Below, piece by piece: positions 1 through 4,367 of a stretch of 6,761 nucleotides of DNA. The notes below the pieces were generated by a model. That model made no database searches. It saw only the letters and a list, made by a program, of their open reading frames with translations, and was not told the origin of the DNA. Each line of letters begins with the position of its first letter. The stretch's first letter is position 1. Origin of the DNA: SZUA-229 sp041589175. GTDB lineage: Bacteria > Pseudomonadota > Gammaproteobacteria > SZUA-229. Location: NCBI GenBank assembly GCA_041589175.1, contig JBFHWF010000094.1, positions 1 to 6,761 on the forward strand. The letters run 5' to 3'. The translations under genes were made by a program, and so were the position numbers.

Positions 1-1
1 T

Positions 2-1354
2 GATGCCATGGTTATGGCGGCTAACCCGAATGAAACTGACGAAGACGTGGCACAGGTCGAACGCTCGGCCTGCCCGACCTGTGGTTCATGCTCCGGCATG
101 TTTACGGCTAACTCCATGAACTGCTTAACGGAAGCACTGGGGCTGTCATTACCCGGTAATGGTTCTCTGCTGGCGACCCATGTGGATCGTGAAAAACTGT
201 TCCTGGAAGCCGGGCGTCGCATCGTAGAAATTACGCGTGATTACTATGAAAACGATAATGTGAATGTGCTGCCCCGTAATATTGCCAGCTTCAAGGCCTT
301 CGAAAATGCCATGAGCCTGGATATCGCCATGGGGGGGTCAACCAATACCGTACTGCACCTGCTGGCCGCTGCACAGGAAGGTGAAGTCGACTTTACGATG
401 GACGATATCGATCGCCTGTCACGCAAGGTGCCCAACCTGTGTAAAGTTGCTCCAGCAACACAGAAGTATCATATGGAAGACGTACACCGCGCCGGCGGTG
501 TTGTCGGCATTCTGGCAGAACTGGCCCGTGCGGGTTTGTTACATACGGATATTCCCACCGTACACAGTGCAACCGTAGCCGATAGCCTGGCGAAATGGGA
601 CCTGGTGGGTGACTGCAGCGACGAGGCGAAAAGCCTGTACTCGGCAGCACCGGGTAATGTGCCAACCCAGCAGGCATTTTCACAGGATAAGCGCTGGGAA
701 CATGATGTCGATCGTGAAAATGGCTGTATCCGAAACAAGGAACATGCCTACTCGCAGGACGGCGGTCTGGCGGTGCTGTTTGGCAATATCGCCGAACAGG
801 GCTGTATTGTTAAGACTGCTGGTGTGGATGAAAGTATTCTCACCTTCAGTGGGCCGGCACGTGTGTTCGAGTCTCAGGACGATGCTGTCGAAGCGATTCT
901 GGGTGATAAAGTCGTTGCGGGTGACGTGGTGATTATTCGTTATGAAGGCCCGAAAGGTGGGCCGGGTATGCAGGAAATGCTCTACCCGACTTCTTATCTG
1001 AAGTCGAAGGGTTTAGGTAAGGCCTGTGCATTATTGACCGATGGACGCTTCTCGGGTGGTACCTCAGGCCTGTCGATTGGTCACGCCTCTCCGGAAGCGG
1101 CGGAAGGTGGTGCGATAGGTCTGGTGGAAGAGGGCGATACGATCGAAATCGATATCCCAAATCGCACCATTCGACTCGCTATCAGTGATGATGAACTGGC
1201 ACAGCGTCGTGTCGCTATGGATGCGAAAGGTGCGGATGCCTGGAAGCCGGTAGATCGTCAGCGTGTGGTTAGTCAGGCACTAAAAGCCTACGCGGCCTTA
1301 ACCACCAGTGCTTCACGTGGTGCAGTTCGAGATATTTCTCAGCTGGAAAAATAA
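2..1354 (+). CDS. ilvD: Dihydroxy-acid dehydratase, C-terminal part (5' end outside window)
   Basis: IlvD dehydrates 2,3-dihydroxy-isovalerate and 2,3-dihydroxy-3-methylvalerate to the 2-keto acids that lead to valine/leucine and isoleucine. It is a cytosolic Fe-S enzyme. The reading frame is open from the first complete codon at position 2, so the ATG at 8 is internal. By comparison with E. coli IlvD (616 aa) about 165 N-terminal residues are missing, including the upstream cluster cysteines and the metal-binding lysine region. Visible signatures are SACPTCGSCSGMFTANSMN (Cys codons at 71, 80 and 89; the last matches the family's Fe-S ligand), IAMGGSTNTVLHLLAAA, KYHMEDVHRAGGV, YEGPKGGPGMQEMLYPTS and DGRFSGGTSGLSIGH (serine codon at 1052, the proposed catalytic base). 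The frame is intact to a TAA stop, and length and C-terminus (GAVRD near the end) match the family. A terminator follows 22 bp downstream, so ilvD ends its transcript. Identification is very secure. Confidence 0.98.
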   Translation, partial: DAMVMAANPNETDEDVAQVERSACPTCGSCSGMFTANSMNCLTEALGLSLPGNGSLLATHVDREKLFLEAGRRIVEITRDYYENDNVNVLPRNIASFKAFENAMSLDIAMGGSTNTVLHLLAAAQEGEVDFTMDDIDRLSRKVPNLCKVAPATQKYHMEDVHRAGGVVGILAELARAGLLHTDIPTVHSATVADSLAKWDLVGDCSDEAKSLYSAAPGNVPTQQAFSQDKRWEHDVDRENGCIRNKEHAYSQDGGLAVLFGNIAEQGCIVKTAGVDESILTFSGPARVFESQDDAVEAILGDKVVAGDVVIIRYEGPKGGPGMQEMLYPTSYLKSKGLGKACALLTDGRFSGGTSGLSIGHASPEAAEGGAIGLVEEGDTIEIDIPNRTIRLAISDDELAQRRVAMDAKGADAWKPVDRQRVVSQALKAYAALTTSASRGAVRDISQLEK

Positions 1355-1376
1355 ACCAATACATGACTTACTGGAT

Positions 1377-1412
1377 AAAAGGCTTTGCAAAAAACTGCAA
1401 AGCCTTTTTTTT
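1377..1412 (+). terminator. Intrinsic terminator of ilvD
   Basis: A perfect 9-bp stem, GGCTTTGCA (1381-1389) with TGCAAAGCC (1396-1404), closes a 6-nt A-rich loop and is followed by eight Ts (1405-1412). Four As before the stem (1377-1380) can pair with the first Ts. The structure lies 22 bp after the ilvD stop and before the purT upstream region, so it should separate the two transcripts. The short A-tract could give weak termination in the reverse direction, but no reverse-strand gene needs it. Confidence 0.93.
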
Positions 1413-1460
1413 ACATTTGCAAAATGGGTTCATCGTTTACTGTTTATTGAATACGCACTT

Positions 1461-1488
1461 TTGTTATTCTTCAAAAAACTGGTGTAAT
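1461..1488 (+). promoter_or_regulatory. Candidate sigma-70 promoter of purT
   Basis: TTGTTA (1461-1466, 4/6 to the -35 consensus) and TGTAAT (1483-1488, 5/6 to the -10 consensus) are separated by 16 bp. They lie between the ilvD terminator and the purT start, which would give a 5' UTR of roughly 35-40 nt. A second TGTAAT at 1494-1499 has a poorer -35 partner. I found no convincing PurR-type operator here. The call rests on motif match and position only. Confidence 0.35.
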
Positions 1489-1531
1489 CTCTTTGTAATA
1501 TTGAATAGCGTTTCTCAGGAGCCAGATACAC

Positions 1532-2734
1532 ATGCTTAAAATAGGTACACCATTATCATCATCTGCAACTCGCGTGATGCTGCTGGGCGCGGGCGAGCTG
1601 GGTAAGGAAGTGATTATTGCCTTGCAGCGCTTAGGTGTTGAAGTTATTGCGGTGGACCGGTATGCCAATGCGCCGGGGCACCAGGTTGCACACCGTGCCC
1701 ATGTGATTGATATGACCGATGGTGATGCGTTACTGGCACTGGTCAAAGAAGAGCGTCCACATCTTATCGTGCCTGAGATCGAGGCAATTGCCACCGATAT
1801 GCTCGCAGTTATCGAGGAAGAGGGTATTGCCGAAGTTATTCCCACGGCGCGGGCGACCCAGTTAACCATGAACCGGGAAGGGATTCGTCGCCTTGCGGCC
1901 GAAGAACTTAAACTGGAAACGTCTGAATACGTTTTTGCGGATAGCCTTGAAGAGTTAAAAGATGCCGCCCGTTTAATTGGTTTTCCCTGTATCGTTAAGC
2001 CGGTGATGTCATCGTCGGGTAAGGGTCAGTCACGACTGGAGTCGGCTGCCGATGTTGAATATGCATGGGCTTATGCGATGGAAGCGGGGCGTGTGAATCA
2101 TGGCCGAGTTATTGTCGAGGGCGTGGTTGAGTTTGATTACGAAATCACCCAGCTAACTGTGCGTGCGACGGGTGAGAGTGGCGATACCGAAACACACTTC
2201 TGTGCACCTATAGGCCACCTGCAGAAAGATGGCGATTACGTGGAAAGCTGGCAGCCGCAACCCATGTCGGAGACTGCCCTTGAGCGAGCTCGCGAGATAG
2301 CCGAAAAAATCACTACTGCACTGGGGGGGCGGGGTATTTTTGGCGTGGAATTGTTTATTAAGGGCGATAAGGTCTACTTCAGCGAAGTCAGCCCACGTCC
2401 TCATGATACAGGCCTGGTCACGCTGGTGACTCAATGGCAGTCAGAATTCGCACTTCATGCCCGGGCCATTCTAGGACTGCCCGTGGATGCCAGCCTGCGT
2501 AATCCGGGGGCAAGCGCCGTGATTTATGGTGGTGTTGATGCCGAGGGTGTGACCTACAGCGGGCTGGAGAAAGCACTGTCTGTAGCCTCGTCCGAGTTGC
2601 GGCTGTTTGGTAAACCGCAGGCATTTGAGCGTCGTCGCATGGGGGTTGCGCTTGCCAGTGCGTCTTCCGTCGATGAGGCACGGGGGCGGGCACGCCTTGC
2701 CGCATCGCGAGTTCATGTTGAAGACGCCCGTTGA
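1532..2734 (+). CDS. purT: Formate-dependent phosphoribosylglycinamide formyltransferase (GAR transformylase 2)
   Basis: PurT makes formyl-GAR from GAR, formate and ATP, a folate-independent route for the third step of purine synthesis. It is a cytosolic ATP-grasp enzyme. At 400 aa it is close to E. coli PurT (392). The N-terminal domain has the glycine loop G19-AGELGKE and the GAR-binding residues E22, L23 and E82. The ATP-grasp core has R115, K156, the SSSGKGQ loop (160-166), EGVV (196-199) and E204. The metal-binding glutamates E273 and E285 are present, the latter in FSEVSPRPHDTG, as are the later substrate residues D292, K361 and R368/R369. So every active-site position I can map from the E. 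coli enzyme is kept. A loop near residues 212-221 is about five residues longer than in E. coli. The start is set by AGGAG at 1517-1521, ten bases before the ATG. The gene follows a terminator and is therefore likely transcribed from its own promoter, possibly with the next gene. Confidence 0.98.
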   Translation: MLKIGTPLSSSATRVMLLGAGELGKEVIIALQRLGVEVIAVDRYANAPGHQVAHRAHVIDMTDGDALLALVKEERPHLIVPEIEAIATDMLAVIEEEGIAEVIPTARATQLTMNREGIRRLAAEELKLETSEYVFADSLEELKDAARLIGFPCIVKPVMSSSGKGQSRLESAADVEYAWAYAMEAGRVNHGRVIVEGVVEFDYEITQLTVRATGESGDTETHFCAPIGHLQKDGDYVESWQPQPMSETALERAREIAEKITTALGGRGIFGVELFIKGDKVYFSEVSPRPHDTGLVTLVTQWQSEFALHARAILGLPVDASLRNPGASAVIYGGVDAEGVTYSGLEKALSVASSELRLFGKPQAFERRRMGVALASASSVDEARGRARLAASRVHVEDAR

Positions 2735-2807
2735 GTGCTGCATATTCTCTGATGCACTACACTCAAAAGGTCATAACCGTAATTAATATCAAAAAGGGTA
2801 ATACTCC

Positions 2808-3371
2808 ATGAGTCAGCGCATGAGTGCCTCCACAGCAGCACAACCGGATCTGGACTGGAGTCAGGTGCGTGAAACAGTATTGATGCTGAAACTGGCAGCG
2901 GCTCAGGTTGAGTTTTCCCTTAAGGATGGGACGCATTCGGTTAATGTTCTTACCGGGTCCTTTACCAGTATGATGGAGAGCATCAAGTCGATCGAGAATG
3001 GTATGGAGTTGCTCTCCCAGAAGTACCAGATTAGTGAAGAGGATCAGCTGCAGGTTAATCAGCATCGACAGCAGATCGACCAGCAGATGCAACAGGCCAT
3101 CGTGGCATTCCAGTTTTATGACAGGCTGGTGCAGCGGCTGGACCATGTGGTGAATGGTCTGTCCGAGATGGGTGAACTGGTGGCGGATAGTCAGCGTATT
3201 TATAGTCCCCACGAGTGGCGTGCCCTGCAGGAGCAGATCCGCGGCCGTTATACCATGGAGAAAGAGCGAGCTCTCTTCGATGCCATACTGGCCGGCGAGG
3301 ATATGTCAGTCGTGCTGGAGCGAATGCACCAGGTTGCAGAGCAGGATGAGGATGATATCGAGCTTTTTTAG
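2808..3371 (+). CDS. CheZ-like protein with D-x-x-x-Q phosphatase motif
   Basis: This 187-aa protein is hydrophilic and predicted to be almost wholly helical, with no signal peptide or membrane segment. Residues 94-113 (MQQAIVAFQFYDRLVQRLDH) align with the catalytic helix of E. coli CheZ (AQDFQDLTGQVIKRM). D105 and Q109 fall on the CheZ catalytic pair Asp143/Gln147, which removes phosphate from CheY-P. The last residues, EDDIELF, are acidic and Phe-ended, like the CheY-binding CheZ tail (DDLLDSLGF). The N-terminal part (about 17-70) does not resemble CheZ as I remember it, and the protein is shorter than E. coli CheZ (214 aa). The likely role, inferred, is phosphatase or binding partner of a response-regulator receiver domain. 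No chemotaxis or flagellar gene is in view. The start ATG has AAGGGT at 2794-2799, eight bases upstream. An in-frame ATG at 2820 lacks such a site. The gene lies 73 bp after purT with no terminator between them, so co-transcription is possible. Confidence 0.8.
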   Translation: MSQRMSASTAAQPDLDWSQVRETVLMLKLAAAQVEFSLKDGTHSVNVLTGSFTSMMESIKSIENGMELLSQKYQISEEDQLQVNQHRQQIDQQMQQAIVAFQFYDRLVQRLDHVVNGLSEMGELVADSQRIYSPHEWRALQEQIRGRYTMEKERALFDAILAGEDMSVVLERMHQVAEQDEDDIELF

Positions 3372-3495
3372 CCTGCCTACCTATAGTTCATTATTAAGAG
3401 ATGGCTGTAAGATCATATTTTAATTGATTATTTTCTTTACCTTTTGATGTGTTTGTACTAAGGTTACGGGTAATAAAAATGATCAACACAGGAAT
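3372..3495. other. AT-rich intergenic spacer before djlA
   Basis: This 124-bp gap is clearly richer in A and T than the flanking genes, especially 3412-3445. I see no hairpin followed by a T-tract, so the upstream gene has no obvious intrinsic terminator here. No -35/-10 pair with good spacing stands out. The base composition and length suggest that it holds the djlA promoter, but this is inference. Confidence 0.3.
3490..3493 (+). promoter_or_regulatory. Ribosome binding site bearing on the djlA start
   Basis: AGGA is the only Shine-Dalgarno-like sequence near the start. It is two bases from the ATG at 3496, which is too close, but eight bases from the in-frame GTG at 3502, which is ideal. 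This favours the GTG as the real initiation codon and shortens the protein by two residues. Confidence 0.5.
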
Positions 3496-4293
3496 ATGCC
3501 AGTGCCACGCCTAGCCGATGTCGTAACACAGACGTTCCGTTCAATCAGTCCAGACGCACTTTCAGAGCGTCTTTTTAAAGATTCCCTCGATAACTGGTGG
3601 CAAAACTACCAGCAGAAGCTGAAACAGACCGGTTATGAAGGCCAGGTCCAGTCGGCATTTTTTATCGCAACTTTCTCAGCCCTTGGACATCTCGCCAAGT
3701 GTGATGGTCGAGTAAAAGACGTTGAAATCGAGCTTGCCTCACAGGTTATGGGGCATCTGGGGCTCAGTGCTGAGCAGAAGCGCGTCGCGATACGTCTCTT
3801 TAATGAAGGCAAGCACAGCGACTTTGCACTGGATACCCTGCTATGGCGGTTTGATCGCCAGTGTCGTCATCGGGTTAGCGTATTGCAGGTGTTTATCGAA
3901 ATTCAGCTACAGATGGCCTATGCGGATAATTCCCTGAATGAAAAAGAAGAGAAGCTGATTCATCGCATGTGTAAGCGTCTGCATGTGTCAGATTCAATCT
4001 ACACGCGAATCGAACGCCGTGTAAGAGCGGAAAAAAAACTCGCGAGTTCCTCGGTTAGTCGTGAAACTAGCCGAGTGTTAAGTCTGGCAGATGCCTATAA
4101 ACTGATGGGTATAAGCCGATTATCGAGTAGCGAGCAGATCAAGCAGACCTATCGGCGCCTGCTAAGCCAGTACCATCCGGATAAGTTAATTGCACGCAAT
4201 GCGCCTCAGGTAGAAATTCTTGAAGCCCAGGAAATGACCCAGGAGTTGCGTGATGCCTATCAGCGCATAGCAAAGGCCAGGCGTATACATTAA
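3496..4293 (+). CDS. djlA: DjlA-like co-chaperone: TerB-like domain plus C-terminal J domain, no membrane anchor
   Basis: J-domain proteins stimulate the ATPase of DnaK. DjlA couples a central TerB-like domain to a C-terminal J domain. Here residues about 52-165 match the DjlA central domain: FFIATFSALGHLAKCDGRV and FIEIQLQMAYADNSL correspond to E. coli FFATTFEVMGHLTKSKGRV and FLEIQIQAAFADGSL. A basic, serine-rich linker (about 172-194) follows. The J domain (about 196-265) has the helix-II motif YRRLLSQYHPDKL with the essential HPD at 227-229, and the DjlA-type long loop before the last helix. Total length (265 aa) equals that of E. coli DjlA (271). Unlike E. coli DjlA, the first 50 residues (MPVPRLADVVTQTF...) contain no hydrophobic segment, and the frame has no start codon between the stop at 3445-3447 and 3496, so a missed anchor is excluded. 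The protein is probably cytosolic or peripheral. The true start may be the GTG at 3502. It ends 74 bp before glnE. Confidence 0.9.
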   Translation: MPVPRLADVVTQTFRSISPDALSERLFKDSLDNWWQNYQQKLKQTGYEGQVQSAFFIATFSALGHLAKCDGRVKDVEIELASQVMGHLGLSAEQKRVAIRLFNEGKHSDFALDTLLWRFDRQCRHRVSVLQVFIEIQLQMAYADNSLNEKEEKLIHRMCKRLHVSDSIYTRIERRVRAEKKLASSSVSRETSRVLSLADAYKLMGISRLSSSEQIKQTYRRLLSQYHPDKLIARNAPQVEILEAQEMTQELRDAYQRIAKARRIH

Positions 4294-4314
4294 TCCTGTA
4301 TTTCCGGTTCTGTT

Positions 4315-4360
4315 CATCGACTAAACGGTCTATTATTTTAGCTTGACTAAAACGTCGATG
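4315..4360. repeat. Inverted and direct repeats in the djlA-glnE gap
   Basis: CATCGAC (4315-4321) and GTCGATG (4354-4360) form a perfect 7-bp inverted repeat with a 32-bp centre. Overlapping it are two near-identical direct copies, GACTAAACGGTC (4319-4330) and GACTAAAACGTC (4345-4356), which match at 10 of 12 positions, lie 26 bp apart and each have GAC...GTC symmetry. The right arm ends seven bases before the glnE GTG, where a ribosome binding site would be expected. It could be an operator for a dimeric regulator or an RNA hairpin. The repeats are seen directly; any function is inferred. Confidence 0.5.
4331..4336 (+). promoter_or_regulatory. Candidate -10 element for glnE
   Basis: TATTAT matches the -10 consensus at 5 of 6 positions and sits between the two direct repeats, about 30 bp before the glnE start. 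The sequence 17 bp upstream (TTCTGT) is a poor -35 element. If used, transcription would start near 4343, and a bound repeat could block it. The evidence is weak. Confidence 0.2.
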
Positions 4361-4367
4361 CGTTACC

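Noticed and set aside
331..337. Runs of seven Gs in three genes (331-337 in ilvD, 2323-2329 in purT, 5730-5736 in glnE) as possible slippage or phase-variation sites
   Set aside because: All three are in frame within housekeeping enzymes, two of them in conserved Gly-Gly motifs. There is no sign of a frameshift, and phase variation of these genes would make little sense.
1449..1469. Possible PurR operator upstream of purT (ACGCA at 1453-1457 followed by a T-rich half; GAATA/TATTC inverted repeat)
   Set aside because: Only the left five bases resemble the PUR box ACGCAAACGTTTGCGT. The right half does not match, and the 5-bp inverted repeat is short enough to be chance.
2734..2758. AGTGC/GCACT inverted repeat just after purT as a terminator
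   Set aside because: The stem is only 5 bp with a 15-nt loop and no T-tract follows.
2763..3212. 149-codon minus-strand open frame opposite the CheZ-like gene
   Set aside because: Its translation is the antisense of the helical coding sequence, has no start-site signals and resembles no family I know.
3365..3371. C-terminal DIELF of the CheZ-like protein as a beta-clamp binding motif
   Set aside because: The clamp motif normally begins with Gln (QLxLF). That residue is absent, and the CheZ-tail explanation fits the rest of the protein better.
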